From Papaver somniferum (taxonomy: Eukaryota; Streptophyta; Magnoliopsida; Ranunculales; Papaveraceae), in assembly GCF_003573695.1 (NCBI RefSeq), contig NC_039362.1, forward strand, positions 9,678,489-9,742,488: a DNA stretch of 64,000 nt, read 5' to 3'. Under the pieces are notes generated by a model, which made no database searches, was not told the origin of the DNA, and saw only the letters and a list, made by a program, of their open reading frames with translations. A program made the position numbers and the translations under genes. Positions 24,466 through 35,686 of the stretch are shown one piece after another. Each line of letters opens with the position of its first letter. The stretch's first letter is position 1.

Positions 24466-24832
24466 TCCTTTAGGAGCTCCAATATCATCAACTAAGGCCA
24501 TACGATGTCAAGAGGGCCAGTTGCATCGACTACAATATTATAGATGCACAGTTTGTCAACGGGAAGCGTTTTTATATCCCGCTCGGGCACAGAGGCTGGA
24601 TTTATGTAATTTAAGCCCAGCAGAGAAAGAAAGGTTGGGAAAACAGGCTATCAAAGACTTGCATACTGGATTGGCTACCGGCGTATCAGTAACCTCTACA
24701 TACTTCTTAACAGAGTATCCACCAGGCATGGATTATGCCCATGCACATGAAAAATCCGCAATATATCAACAGGAACGAGAAGGGGGATTAATTGAGGTAG
24801 ACGATTCGGATGAAGAGAACCAAGGAGCGTAA

Positions 24833-25966
24833 AAACAAGGGAGGAAAAAAACCACAAATCAAGCAGATGAATAAGATATTTAACGTTTTATGTGTTCGGT
24901 TATCTAGTAGCTTAAAAAAAATGTCTTTAAATTTCTAGTTTCTGATTGTTTTATCTTCGTAGTGTTCTAAATGTTTCCGTCAGTTTCTGTGTTAATCCTA
25001 GTTTCTGATTGTTTTATCTTCGTAGTGCTTGTAACTCAGTAAGCATTAGAGGAGAAGGAGTTTCAGCAAAAATGGGAAGAGAAGAAGAAAACTAGCCGTT
25101 GGAGAAGGAGAGATGGCAGAGCGAAAATGATAACGCCTGGATACTTAAAACAAGAACAAAAATCAAATGTTTGATTCCCAAAAAAAGAGTTGCACCAGAT
25201 CCTAGAAATCAGATCCAAAATCCAGAATTCCTTCTAGACTGGAGCCATAGTATTTGTCCCTTCAACTCTTGTTTTTTACTCATTAAGTTTGTCTAAGAAG
25301 ACTTGACAGCCAAGTTGCCAAAAAAAAGTCTTTCTTAATCATGAAACATGTTATGCCTATACCAAACAGCTCATTGAGCAGTGATATATTAGAATCTAAC
25401 AGTTCACAAACAAAACTATAAGAATAAGGATTCTTAGCAAACTCTTTAGGTATCAAGTACCACTTCCTAAATGCCATAAATTATGCCTGTAAGTCAACAA
25501 AGAACAACACTTATCTACCAGGTTCGACAATTCAACCTTCCCTGGTCACACACACTCCTAGATTCGCCAATTCAACCTTTCTCTTGAGGAAACCTCTGCT
25601 AAACCTTGTCAAAACTGAAGGTCGCTAAAATCACAGCTCGCAATTTGCTGAATGGCAGTTAATGGTATTAAGATACATGGATGTAAGTTTACTAGCATAA
25701 GCTAATGAGGTGTTTCTGTAAAATCTCAGTCGATACAATTCTGTCAAAATTCTAATTTTTGACCATATGGGCGAAAATTGTGTTTCAATGTTCAGATGAA
25801 ATAAGAAATGGAAAGCATAAAAGACCATGATACAATCTCCGATCGAAATGCTACGGGGAGTTGGTATAAATGCTTCAAGATTGAGGTATCTCATATTTTT
25901 ACGCTAATACCGCAACAGAGACAAGATCGTCAACAGCAAATTTTGCACCGACTGCAGTCATGAATG
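24833..25966. other. Noncoding, with a 30-bp direct repeat
   Basis: CTAGTTTCTGATTGTTTTAT followed by CTTCGTAGTG occurs twice, near 24938 and 24998. Two diverged copies of ATTCAACCTT(C/T)C lie near 25530 and 25570. No gene seen. Confidence 0.55.
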
Positions 25967-26445
25967 GTAGTTAATGACAGAATGGAAACGTGCTATCACA
26001 AAGAACTCTGCTTGTACATTCTTGTGAAACGTATGGATGACTGAAACTATCAAGTACTTGTAACTCAAATATAGACGCAGGACGGTAACAGCTACCTGGT
26101 CCCACTTTTATTTTACTAATTTGGACTCACAATAGTATTCCTAAATGAGCTATCCAATGTATAAAGACGACAAGCTAAAGTGGTTCAGCTGAATTATCAA
26201 AAAAGTGGACTAGTTCCTTTTAACAAGTAATACTACCAGTTCCTATATTACCATACTTAAACCAGAACTGAACCCTTCCATTTAGATATTTCCTCAAGAT
26301 CACGGCACCGATAGAAAAGTGGTCACGTGCATCAACAACCATTACAAGCTGGGAAGATCGATATGTGATGGATTATAATTGCAGAATGCAATGAAATGTA
26401 CGCGCAAGATCATCATAAAAAGAACAAAGTTCACAAATCTGTTAA
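25967..26445. repeat. Dispersed duplicated segments B then A, copy 2
   Basis: 25967-26040 matches 4827-4900, and 26050-26445 matches 3093-3720. The order is reversed relative to the first locus, while the orientation is the same. Segment A is shorter here by internal deletions. No coding content. Confidence 0.8.
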
Positions 26446-27200
26446 GTAAGATTAACACTAATTAAAAAAGACAGTTCTGATGAAAATAATCCATTCCCAT
26501 ACCCTGTACATTCAAACTTAAAAAAGACAGTTCTGATGACTTCAAAAGCATTTTCCTTTAGTTTATGGAAAATGATAAACTAGCTACACTAGTACTTTCT
26601 CAGTATTTCAAAAACATTTTGTTTAGTCAATGGGTAAAACCCATATGAAAATGATAAAAGTAAGTTCCGAATCTCCAACCATTACTAGCACTCCTGCTAG
26701 TTGACAGTTCCATCTGTTAGTTGATTTACCTGCAGCATCAAGTAGGGAAAATTAGCAGCTGTAATAAAACCAAAGAAAACATAACAAGAAGAAGAAGGTA
26801 GTTGAAGTGCTTCTAAGTTAGCAGCATCAGGTTTGAGCCAGAATTTCGAGAGAAGATGATTTGTGAGATTAGAGATGGTGCTTCTAAGTTTTAGATTCCT
26901 AGAATCAAAGTTAAAAGAAAAAACAAGAAGAAGAAGGTAGTTGGAATGCAGGCACTCTGCATTTAACTCATCCACCCAAAACTTATAGATACTAAGAAAA
27001 TCAGCATGTCCAATTCAACTATTAGCAAAAGGTTTTGTTATCTACTGATAGCATCATGGATGAGTCAGATTGACACTAATAGCAGCAAGTTTGAATACTA
27101 TTTTCCGTTCTGGTAGCTCAGCTCTTTGATCTCATCAGTTTGGTGATTCTCTCTCAACTTTTTCAGTTGATTCTTAGTCTCATCTTCTAAGAAAGTTCAT
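26446..27200. other. Noncoding with short local duplications
   Basis: TTAAAAAAGACAGTTCTGAT occurs at 26461 and 26518, and AAGAAGAAGGTAGTTG near 26788 and 26929. The minus-strand frame at 26697-26975 spans the second pair and shows no family feature. Confidence 0.5.
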
Positions 27201-27361
27201 CGGGATACATTTAGATATGAGAAACTACCCATATTATGTTATTACCGTGGACTATTTGGTCATGCCATGAAGCAACGTCCTGTGTTACCAAAAAGCTTGG
27301 AGAACACGAAGTTCTGGAATTTAGTGAAAACTGGAGGACGACCCAAGCTTAGCAAACTATT
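27201..27361 (+). pseudogene. LINE ORF1-like zinc-knuckle fragment
   Basis: In one frame YEKLPILCYYRGLFGHAMKQ resembles the YEKLP..C..CG..GH....C zinc knuckle that follows DUF4283 in plant LINE ORF1. The second and fourth metal ligands are Arg (CGT for TGT), so the knuckle cannot bind zinc as written. The frame stops at about 27360. No LINE domains flank it. Confidence 0.55.
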
Positions 27362-28319
27362 CTGAAGAGATTAGGGTTGATTTCAAAGGCAAAGAAAGAA
27401 CTATTTTCTTTAGCTCATCAAGACATGGCACACAACATAAAGCTGAAACAAAATGATCCTAGCTATTGTTAGTGTTTTTAGATACTAGTAAACATCATCA
27501 CGCACCACCATGAACAGATTTTATTTAGATAATAAGCAACAGCATGCCTAAAAAGACTAGCTCTTCCCCTTTACAGCACTCTCATGCATTCAAAATGCAT
27601 TTAACGCATACACACAAAATTTATAGCTACTAGTAAAATCATCAATATCCAATTCAACTATTAGAAATTAAGAGATTGTTGTCACTCATCAGCACAAAAT
27701 AACAGAATCCATAGCAATTAGAAATTAGAAATTCAACATACAATTTCAGAAACTTATAGAAGAACTAAGCATGAAAACTGTTTTAAAATTATAGAACTAA
27801 GCATGAAAACTGTTTTTAAGAACTTACCTAAAATGATTGTACTTTGCATTGATTAGCCTAATTTCATGAATCTTAATGTTCCATGGGAATTGAACTTGAT
27901 TTGCGCAAGGCGTTAGGTTATTCTTTTGGTAGAATTCATACTTGCATCGTTTTACATGTATGTGTGATGATAAGAGGAAATTTCATGATATTCTTTCGAC
28001 TAGGTATCTTAAGGCTTTTGATAATGAGAGATTAAATATCAATTCTAATTATTAAGACAAGAACGTGTTAGTGAATGAAAACGAAATTCTTGACCAATAC
28101 TTTCACATCCTTGATTTGCGTGTTTACTTTTCATTGTTTTGTTTTTATTTTATTTTATTTTTACATAAATCAGAAAATACCCCCCTTGTTACCTTTAAGA
28201 AACCAAAACATATTGACAACCTAAGACCTCTCTGTGGGAACGATCCTTTCTTGCCCTTGCTTCATTATATATTTTGAGTAGTAAGAAAGTGTAATTATTT
28301 TTGACGCCTACGACAACGA
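27362..28319. other. Noncoding
   Basis: A 25-bp duplication, AGAACTAAGCATGAAAACTG, occurs near 27762 and 27795. Near 28225 a phrase reading RPLCGNDPFLPLLHYI recalls the debris left by old LTR elements in plant genomes. No gene called. Confidence 0.4.
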
Positions 28320-29115
28320 TCAACAGTCAGACTCGATCTAGATAAAAGTATCTCAAGGAGTTAATATCTCTATCTTGTTTTTGATATTAATCAAGCTAAT
28401 AGAAATCAGTGAATCCTAATCAAACTGTATTATTTCAATTATATAACAAATATAATGCGGAAATAGAAATAACACAGACACCAAAATTTTGTTAACAAGG
28501 AAGCCGCAAATGCAGAAAAACCCCGGGACCTAGTCCAGATTGAATACACACTGTATTAAGCCGCTACAGACACTAGCCTACTCCAAGCTAACTTCGGACT
28601 GGACTTTAGTTGAACCCCAATCAGTCTCCCACTAATTCAAGGTACAATTATACTCCCTACCCCTCTGATCCCAGCAGGACACTGCGCACTTGATTCCCTT
28701 AGCTGATCTCACCCACAACTAAGAGTTGCTGCAACCCAAATCACAAACTTGATAATAAAAAAATCTGTCTCACACAGAAAAGTCTATCAAAGGATAAATC
28801 TGTCTCCCATAGAAGAACCCTAGGTTTTTGTTCCGTCTTATGATATGAAATCAAGGTGAACAAGAACCAATTGATAATCCGGTCATATATTCCCGAAGAA
28901 CAACCTAGATTAATCAATCATCTCTCAACAGTCTTACTTGTATAAATAAGAGGACGTAGACGAATCACAAATAGTGAGATGAAGATGTTTGTGACTTCTT
29001 TATCTTTCCTATCAGAGAACTCTCACGATCAGAAGCCAATCAATAATATTGTACTCGTACGATAGAAGATGCAAGATCAGATCACACAACTATGATAAAA
29101 GTAGTATCGGTCTGG
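28320..29115 (-). repeat. Truncated inverted LTR fragment of the Sirevirus-like family
   Basis: Matches the R/U5 half of the LTRs at 33476-35686 and 42781-45162 but on the minus strand. The LTR 3' end (about 100 bp), the whole U3 and about 130 bp of the middle are missing. It abuts the plus-oriented fragment 29116-29961, forming a head-to-head inverted repeat. Confidence 0.85.
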
Positions 29116-29961
29116 CTTCATCTTCGTCTCACTGTTTGTGATTCCTCGACAAACCGCCTGTGTAGTCAGGAAGGATTTTAGAGAGGTGATTGATTAATCT
29201 AGGATGTTCTTCAGGAATATAAGACCGGATTATCAATTGGTTCATGTTCACCTTGATTTCATATCTTAAGACGGAACAAAACCTAGCGTTTATCTGTGGG
29301 AGACAGATTTATCCTTTGATAGACTTTTCTGTGTGAGACAGATTTGTTTATTATCAAGTCTGCGATTTTGGGTTGCAGCAACTCTTGGTTGTGGGTGAGA
29401 TCAACTAAGGGAATCAAGTGCGCAGTATCCTGCTGGGATCAGAGGCGTAGGAGTACAATTGTACCTTGGATCGGGGGAGACTGATTGGGGTTCAACTATA
29501 GTCCTTTCCGAAGTTAGCTTGGAGTAGGCTAGTGTCTCTAGCTGCTTAATACAGTGCGTATCCAATCTGGACTAGGTCCCGGGGTTTTTTTGCATTTGCG
29601 GTTTCCTCGTTAACGAAACTTCTGGTGTCTGTGTTATTTCTTTTCTGCATTATATTAATTGAAATAATACAGGTTGTGTGTTCGTGATCATCAATTGGAA
29701 ATCCAACCTTTGGTTGTTGATTGATCCTTGGACATTGGTCTTTGGTACCGTCCAAGTTATTCCTTGTATTTGATAAAGACTCGTTATTGTTTTTATCTTG
29801 AGTAAAAATCAATTCAAGAGAGAGATATTAACTCCTTGAGATAATTTTATCTAGATTGAGTCTGACTGTCTAGTTGATTCTCTAGCAAAGTATTTCGGAG
29901 TTAGTCCATACAGATTTCTAAACGAAATATTGGGTGGTGTTGTTAGACCCCCGCTTTTTCA
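29116..29961 (+). repeat. 5' LTR fragment of element 1 (R/U5 half)
   Basis: Begins at CATCTTCGTCTCACTG and ends GACCCCCGCTTTTTCA. U3 with the promoter is absent, so this copy would not start its own transcript. Confidence 0.85.
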
Positions 29962-29979
29962 ATTGGTATCAGAACAGGC
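29962..29979 (+). other. Primer-binding site (initiator Met tRNA)
   Basis: ATTGGTATCAGAACAGGC directly follows the LTR terminal CA. TGGTATCAGAGC is the usual plant Copia site; here there is one mismatch (AAC for AGC). Confidence 0.85.
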
Positions 29980-30027
29980 AAACACGTTTAAGACCTCAAA
30001 AGTCTGTGTTTGTAGCAATCTGACTAT

Positions 30028-30267
30028 ATGGACCATAAAGTCTCAATTAACGCTTCACCAGGTTTGAAAAACAACCGCAAGAAAAGGTCTGATAAACTGG
30101 TTACTCTTGAAAAGAGATTGGAAGTACAAATCCGGATCTATTCTGGTGTTGTTGCAGAAATTGCAACTCTTAAGGATTTGATATCCAGTAAGAGTCTCTC
30201 ATTGAATCCGAGAGAATCCAGTTGTTCTTTTCTAAAGAATTGTCACCATTCAGATAATGTTCAATGA
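30028..30267 (+). CDS. Leader-proximal ORF of element 1, gag position
   Basis: 79 codons from MDHKVSINASPG, basic (NNRKKRSDKL) and then helical with heptad-like spacing (LEKRLEVQIRIYSGVVAEIATL). The ATG lies 66 nt after the LTR end, exactly as in element 3, and the first bases are similar, so the two starts are homologous. No gag zinc knuckle is visible. Probably the remaining N-terminus of a longer protein; the same frame continues past the TGA with more readable sequence. Function unknown. Confidence 0.5.
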   Translation: MDHKVSINASPGLKNNRKKRSDKLVTLEKRLEVQIRIYSGVVAEIATLKDLISSKSLSLNPRESSCSFLKNCHHSDNVQ

Positions 30268-30726
30268 TCGCTTGTTGAGAAAACTGATGTGACTAGGAAC
30301 CAATCAGACAAATGTCAAGGGTCTGGCTTATATGGATGCTCATCGGATCATCTTCAACAAGCCTGTATGTCTTCTTTAAGGAGTCCGGAGGCTGCAAGTA
30401 ATCCTTGCAAAAATACTTTGTAACCTTGTGTTACTCAAAAAGGACATACAATTCTGTCAGGAAATTCCAAACTGAAAAGTACTGATAATATGAGTAACCT
30501 TTCCCTATGTTCTACCTCTTCCCTTCAATGGTGTAGTGACAGTCGTTGTGGTCTTTTTCTACATGTGCTAGGCGATTCTCCACTTTGTGTGTCGTCTATC
30601 GTTTCTAAAAGAGGAGTAGACTCTACAATCAGAACAAAAAGAGAACTTTCAATTGGTTGTTATTCTTCTCAATTAGAACCATAAAATGTTGAAACAACTC
30701 TAAACAATCTCTCTTGGAAAAAAATA

Positions 30727-31077
30727 ATGGATGATGAGTTGGATCAACTTCACAGACAAGTTGTGTGGAATCTTGTACCGTGCAAGTCCAAAGTCTATAA
30801 TATTGGTTCTAATTGTGTTTTCAGGAATAAGGAAGATTATTTAGACAGTTTCAGAGATAATCTCAGGATCATTCTTCAAGGACACTCACAAGTTGAAGAA
30901 TTTGAGTCTAAAGAAACGTTTGTTACTACGGAATGCTCATTGTCCTTTCCTACTTATAACTGTAGCAAGTCCTATGTGACAAGCGCTTCCAGGAACAAAA
31001 GAAGAAGAATCTCTGCTCATAGAAAGTCACTATGGGATAAACAAGGGGATATTTTTGGTCCCATCGTTTCTACCTAA
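30727..31077 (+). pseudogene. Copia reverse-transcriptase N-terminal remnant
   Basis: MDDELDQLHRQVVWNLVPC followed by GSNCVFRNKED, then LQGHSQVEEFESKETF, matches the start of the Copia reverse transcriptase (family pattern EEL..F....VW.LVP, WVFRNK, A.GYSQ..G.DF.ETFAP). The catalytic YVDD region is absent. The last 40 codons are basic and unrelated. A decayed domain fragment. Confidence 0.75.
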
Positions 31078-31344
31078 CCCTAGACGTTCGCGTCCCCATG
31101 TTTGCCTTGGGAAAATGAGGATTTGCGTCTTTTTGGCTCAAGAAGTGTATTTTTGGTTATTTTTGCTTATATCTATATAAGTCTCTAAAAATACAAAAGC
31201 TTTTGTTTATCCAGGGTTTTAGTCATTCGCAAACGGGAGTCTCAAAAGTTCTGTTCCAGGGCACCTGTTACAAGATGCAGCACAAGCAGGAATGCAACTC
31301 TGGCAGCTAACGTACGTCGGTGTACTGGAATTCCCTCCTCAAGT

Positions 31345-31686
31345 TTGAAGAAAGTGAAAGCTACAATTAATGGTAAAAATTCTTCCTTGAATTGGTTCTT
31401 GACTTCTTATCAAAGTAATGAAAACTTTAGGAACCTGGTAAAAGATTTCATCATCAAAAGAAACAGCTTAAAGTCTCAGATTACTGCATCCTTAGAAGAT
31501 ATTGTTCACTATGAACGAATGTTGTCTCAATCCACAAACACTGTAGGAAAACTAGAAATAGAACTTAGTAAGTTAACAGTGTTTTCAAAAGATTTGGAGG
31601 AGTTGAATGATCCCTTTGTCAATGGACTCTTCAATAACGAGAAAGAGTTCTCTGAAGAAACTTTGGAAAAGTTCTTTAATGCCTAG
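31345..31686 (+). CDS. Coiled-coil ORF upstream of the 3' noncoding region, element 1
   Basis: About 113 codons, Lys/Glu/Ser-rich, mostly helical: FRNLVKDFIIKRNSLKSQI, then TVGKLEIELSKLTVF, ending EFSEETLEKFFNA. It takes the same place as ORFs at 38556-38816 and 46970-47422 in elements 2 and 3. Each is followed by the same noncoding block beginning TAGTATGTCTTCTTTTTGGA or similar. The annotated first codon is uncertain; the frame may be the C-terminus of a larger protein. By position it matches the extra ORF that Sireviruses carry after pol. No membrane segment seen. Confidence 0.5.
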   Translation: MKKVKATINGKNSSLNWFLTSYQSNENFRNLVKDFIIKRNSLKSQITASLEDIVHYERMLSQSTNTVGKLEIELSKLTVFSKDLEELNDPFVNGLFNNEKEFSEETLEKFFNA

Positions 31687-32179
31687 TATGTCTTCTTTTT
31701 GGATTAGTTGGAAGAATAACTAGTGCTTTCAATACAGATGATTGTGACTACACATAACTATTTTTTTCTTCATTTTCTTATGTTATTTTTTAGGTTTATT
31801 GAATTTTAAATTCTAAAAATATTTGGAGGATGATGTTATTGCAGTATTGATCGTTATGATTTTGTGATATTGCAATTTGATTATGAAATATATATTTTTT
31901 GCGTCCATGAACTTGAAGGTCCCATATGTTGTCAAAAGTAAAGTCGTTCATGAATTGGTATTCGTATCGATGAAAGGAAGAATGGACTTTCGACAATTAC
32001 AAAAGTTATGCCTATGCAGTCATGTATTTGATGGAAAATAGGAAAAAATCTTTTGTTTGACAAGCATAAAGTCTATTATGTCATTATGCATATAGTGATG
32101 AAAAATAGAATAGATCCTTGTATGTTATCCACGGTATTGATCTTCATTGATCCATTTTGTTATGTTTTACCGTGAAGGA

Positions 32180-32760
32180 TCCATTGTGTGTCTTATGTTG
32201 AGCACGATACAACTAAGTCGATCATTCTTATTGGATTTGTTGGTTGTTCCATAAGATGCTATATGTTGAGCATTATGAACTAAATTAATCATCTTGGTTG
32301 GTTATTTAGTTATTTGCTCCGAAAGTCTTCTTTTGTAGAGAAAATCTTTTGACAATTAAATTGATTACTTTTTTGATTAGTTTGGTTGTTTGTATTCCAA
32401 TTAGATTAATTATGAGTTCTCTTGTAATTAGTCTAGTTGAGTTTTCATATACTCCACAATTTCTTGTGTTGACTATATGAACGGCTATACAAATCGTGTT
32501 CTATTGGTTAATATAGTCGTATATTCCTAAGGTTTTCCTTATGTTGAGTATGTGAACGATTAAGTTAGTCATCTCCGTATGATTACCTTAGTCGTAGCTC
32601 CGTAAGTTTACTTATGCTGAGCACTTTCAATTAAATTGATCACTTTTGTGGTTTGACTTAGTTGCGTATTCCAATTAAATTAATCATGGGTTTTTTTGTG
32701 ATTAATTTGGTTGAGTTTTGGATATAGAAAATCATTTCTATGGTTTTTGGTATCCAATTA
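32180..32760. repeat. Degenerate tandem repeats in the 3' noncoding region of element 1
   Basis: Variants of a motif around ATGTTGAGCA, AACTAAATTAATCAT and TAGTCGTAGCTCCGTAAGT recur at irregular spacing of roughly 80-100 bp. The same block occurs in element 2 (39350-39540) and element 3 (about 45960-46480, inverted). Confidence 0.65.
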
Positions 32761-33058
32761 AAAAATCCTTCTTTTCTTTCGAAATTAAGGTCGCTCTTGT
32801 TGTTCTTTCGAGAATGACATCAAATGGGGGAGAGTTCTTTTGAACTTGTGCTTAATGGTAATATCTTGTGGGGTGTGCGGCAGTGGAATTTTATAGGGGT
32901 TATCTTGTATCTTAAAACTCCTTGATGAATGCATTTATCTTCGGCTTTATGATTGCATCTAAATTAAGTTGGTATGTATTTTTCTTTTAGTCTATGAAAT
33001 GTCTCTTGTAGAAATTTCATTATGGTTTCGTTCTTGTACCTTTGCCCATTTTATTGAC

Positions 33059-33475
33059 AAAAAGGGGGAGAAATATTGTAGTTCACACTACAAATACATA
33101 TGGTTTTCGGATCATTGTGTAAGGGGGAGTGGTTTCCATAATCGAGATGGAGTATTGACTAAGGGGGAGTGATACATATCACCGTAGTATTATTGTTAAA
33201 GTCGTGAAGCAATTGGACTTTGATGTTACATAATAATACTATGTCACTATATAATGATGATCGAGAATCTCAATTTCTCTCATTGTTATAGCTACGGATC
33301 TTCAACAACGATGGTGCTAAACTTACAACCTTTGTGATCATTGGATTACTTGGAAGAACGAAGATTTCAAGGAACGTTGAAGATTAGACTATGGAATAGG
33401 AGCCATTAAAGTTTATCTTTTTTGTATTCCATATGTATTAATAGTTTTGTCACTAAAATTGACAAAGGGGGAGAT
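33059..33475 (+). other. Multiple polypurine tracts before the 3' LTR of element 1
   Basis: AAAGGGGGAGAAAT (33059), TAAGGGGGAGTGG (33120), TAAGGGGGAGTGATAC (33160) and CAAAGGGGGAGAT (33463) directly before the LTR. Repeated polypurine tracts are a known Sirevirus feature; the last one is in the position that primes plus-strand DNA. Confidence 0.85.
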
Positions 33476-35686
33476 TGTTAAAGCATAGCTCGGTCGACCT
33501 CGCATGCGTTGCTATATCAAGAATGTTTGTCAATGTTAGTGATCAAAACTACGAGTCTTGATTTCTAGTCTATTATAGCTAAGTTTCGGACTAGGATAGA
33601 AAAGTGTAGTTGAGCTCAAGGACTTCATGGAGATTCATCATACAACAACGAAGATCTACACAAGGAACCGTGGAACTTCATCAACAAAAAGGTATGTGGA
33701 GACTTGAACTTATCTATCACTCAAAAGTCTATCTATTCTATATCCTACTTCTTATGATACAAAAAGTAGTATGCTATATAGACTGGATCATACACATTTG
33801 ACATTTCGTGCTGAGTATTCACTACTTATCTTTTTCTCGAAATCGTGTGTTGGTAAAGTGTTTCGCTTTGATCAAGTTTATCTTCACCTAGTGACGAAAG
33901 GCATGAAAATTTTCAATTACTTTGAGAATTGCTCTGACGTGAAACGGTCTGTGAATAACGGTTATATAACGTCCTCTGAGAATGTCTCAATGATTGGAAT
34001 GAGAGTTTAGATTACATAACCATGTATTCCTTAATCCGAAGTTTTCGAACTTTGTTGATTGAGAGAAACCGGAGGAATTGGCTTTGCCAAGTCCACGAAC
34101 TGACGGAAGTTTTCTTACCGAGAATTGTTGCTGAGATTTTCAAAAACTCGTTTGCGTGTTTAGTCCGCGAACTTAGTCCGAGAACCTAGTCCGGGAACTG
34201 GCGGAAGTCTCTTTGCTGGGATTTTCTGCTGAGTTTGGAAAACTCTGCCGGTTGCCTTAAGTCCGCGAACTTGTTTGTGAGCTTAAGTGGTTAAATTATT
34301 AAGGAATGATTTATGCAAACCGTTGCTATAAAGTTCATGAGACGATTCATCGAATCGAATCATCTTTGTTTCAATTGTGTCTTGTGCAGTTACATAAGAT
34401 CTCATAGCAATTGAAAAACTCTCTAACTAGTTCATTTGAGTCAATTGAACTAGTTATGGTGAAGAAGAACTAGGTTAATATGAATTTCTCATATGGTTAA
34501 CCTTTTGGGTTACTATGTTGAACCAACATACACGTACACGTTTGGGCATGGTTTTCACAAACCCAGTAAACGTCTACCCAAGTGTGTATGACAAGCTAAG
34601 TTTTCGATCTAACAGTTGAGAAATATTAACTTGAATCTAAATTAGGTTTTCATCTAACGGTGAATCTGGATTGCTTTGTAACTAAGGAAAAACACTGATT
34701 TGAAGGATATATAAAGGAGACATCTAGCATTGTGCAAAAATAATCCCCACACGTCTTTCTGATACTAGTGCGCTCGCTAGAGTCGATTCTTCTTTAACCT
34801 TTGATTTTCTTCTCTAAAACCAGGTTAACGACTTAAGGACTTCATTGGGATTGTGAATCCAAACCGATACTACTTTTATCGTAGTTGTGTGATCTTATCT
34901 TGCATCTTCTATCGTACGAGTACAATCTATTGATTGGCTTCAGATCGTGAGAGTTCTCCGATAGGCAAGATAAAGAAGTCACAAATATCTCCGTCTCACT
35001 GTTTTTGATTCCTCGACAAACCTCCTGTGTAGTCAGGAAGGATTGTAGAGAGGTGATTGATTAATCTAGAATGTTCTTCGGGAATATAAGACCGGATTAT
35101 CAATCTGTTCATGTTCACCTTGATTTCATATCTTAAGACGGAACAAAACCTAGGGCTTGTCTATGGGAGACAGATTTATCCCTTGATAGACTTTTCTATG
35201 TGAGACAGATTTGTTTATTATCAATTCTGCAATTTTGGGTTGCAGCAACTCTTGGTTGTGGGTGAGATCAGCTAAGGGAATCAAGTGTGCAGTATCCTGC
35301 TGGGATCAGAGGCGCAGGAGTACAAATGTACCTTGGATCGGTAGGAGACTGATTGGGGTTCAACTATAGTCCAGTCTGAAGTTAGCTTGGAGTAGGCTAG
35401 TGTCTGTAGCGGCTTAATACAGTGTGGTGTTCAATCTGGACTAGGTCCCGGGGTTTTTCTGCATTTGCGGTTTCCTCGTTAACAAAACTTCTGGTGTCTG
35501 TGTTATTTCTTTTCCGCATTATATTTTATATAATTGAAATAATATAGGTTGTGCGTTCGTAAAAAGTATCTTTTTATTTATTGAGTCTAACTGTCTAGTT
35601 GATTCTCATAAAAAGTATATTGGAGTTTGTCCATACAAATTGCTAAGCGAAATATTGGGTGGTGTTGTTAGACCCCCACTTTTTCA
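33476..35686 (+). repeat. 3' LTR of element 1, 2211 bp
   Basis: TGTTAAAGCATAGCTCGG to GACCCCCACTTTTTCA. U3 carries repeated AGTCCGCGAACT and GGCGGAAGT modules (34090-34280). A TATA box, TATATAAAGG, is at 34708-34717. Short frames inside (33610-34010) are LTR sequence repeated in the other LTRs, not genes. Confidence 0.9.
34708..34717 (+). promoter_or_regulatory. TATA box of the LTR promoter
   Basis: TATATAAAGG, conserved at the equivalent place in the other LTRs (41551, 43911-43921 and 50101-50111 inverted). About 50 bp downstream the sequence GTGATACTAGTGCGCTC-like is also conserved. The transcription start is inferred. Confidence 0.65.

Larger units (their letters stand above)
18704..24832 (+). 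pseudogene. Unrecognised 129-codon gene split by the Copia insertion
   Basis: Six codons from ATG 18704 (MACNHF, context AGAAATGGC, good for plant initiation) reach the Copia element. After the right LTR the same frame resumes at 24461 and stays open to the stop at 24830-24832. Counting the AGGAT target duplication once, the frame is continuous and encodes 129 residues. Visible features are a Cys pair in YYRCTVCQRE (with an upstream Cys in IRCQEG and a downstream one in DLCNL, so a small zinc site is possible), a basic/helical middle (LSPAEKERLGKQAIKDL), and an acidic C-terminus (EVDDSDEENQGA). I do not recognise the family. As it stands the gene is disrupted. It could be a host gene or a small gene of another mobile element. 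Confidence 0.6.
29116..35686 (+). mobile_element. Sirevirus-like Copia element 1, truncated 5' LTR
   Basis: Order: 5' LTR fragment 29116-29961, primer-binding site, internal region 29962-33475 with three short ORFs, polypurine tracts, full 3' LTR 33476-35686. The internal region is only 3.5 kb and retains one reverse-transcriptase piece, so it is a deleted, non-autonomous derivative. It appears to sit in element 2, whose internal sequence begins at 35687 without a primer site. Confidence 0.8.

Noticed and set aside
28190..28320. Possible coding phrase LCGNDPFLPLLHYI
   Set aside because: This phrase is widespread debris near old plant LTR elements; no domain around it.
33610..34010. Two plus-strand open frames that look like small genes, repeated on the minus strand at 44628-45028
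   Set aside because: They lie wholly inside LTRs. They recur only because the LTRs are homologous, and they carry stops in the LTR at 40219.
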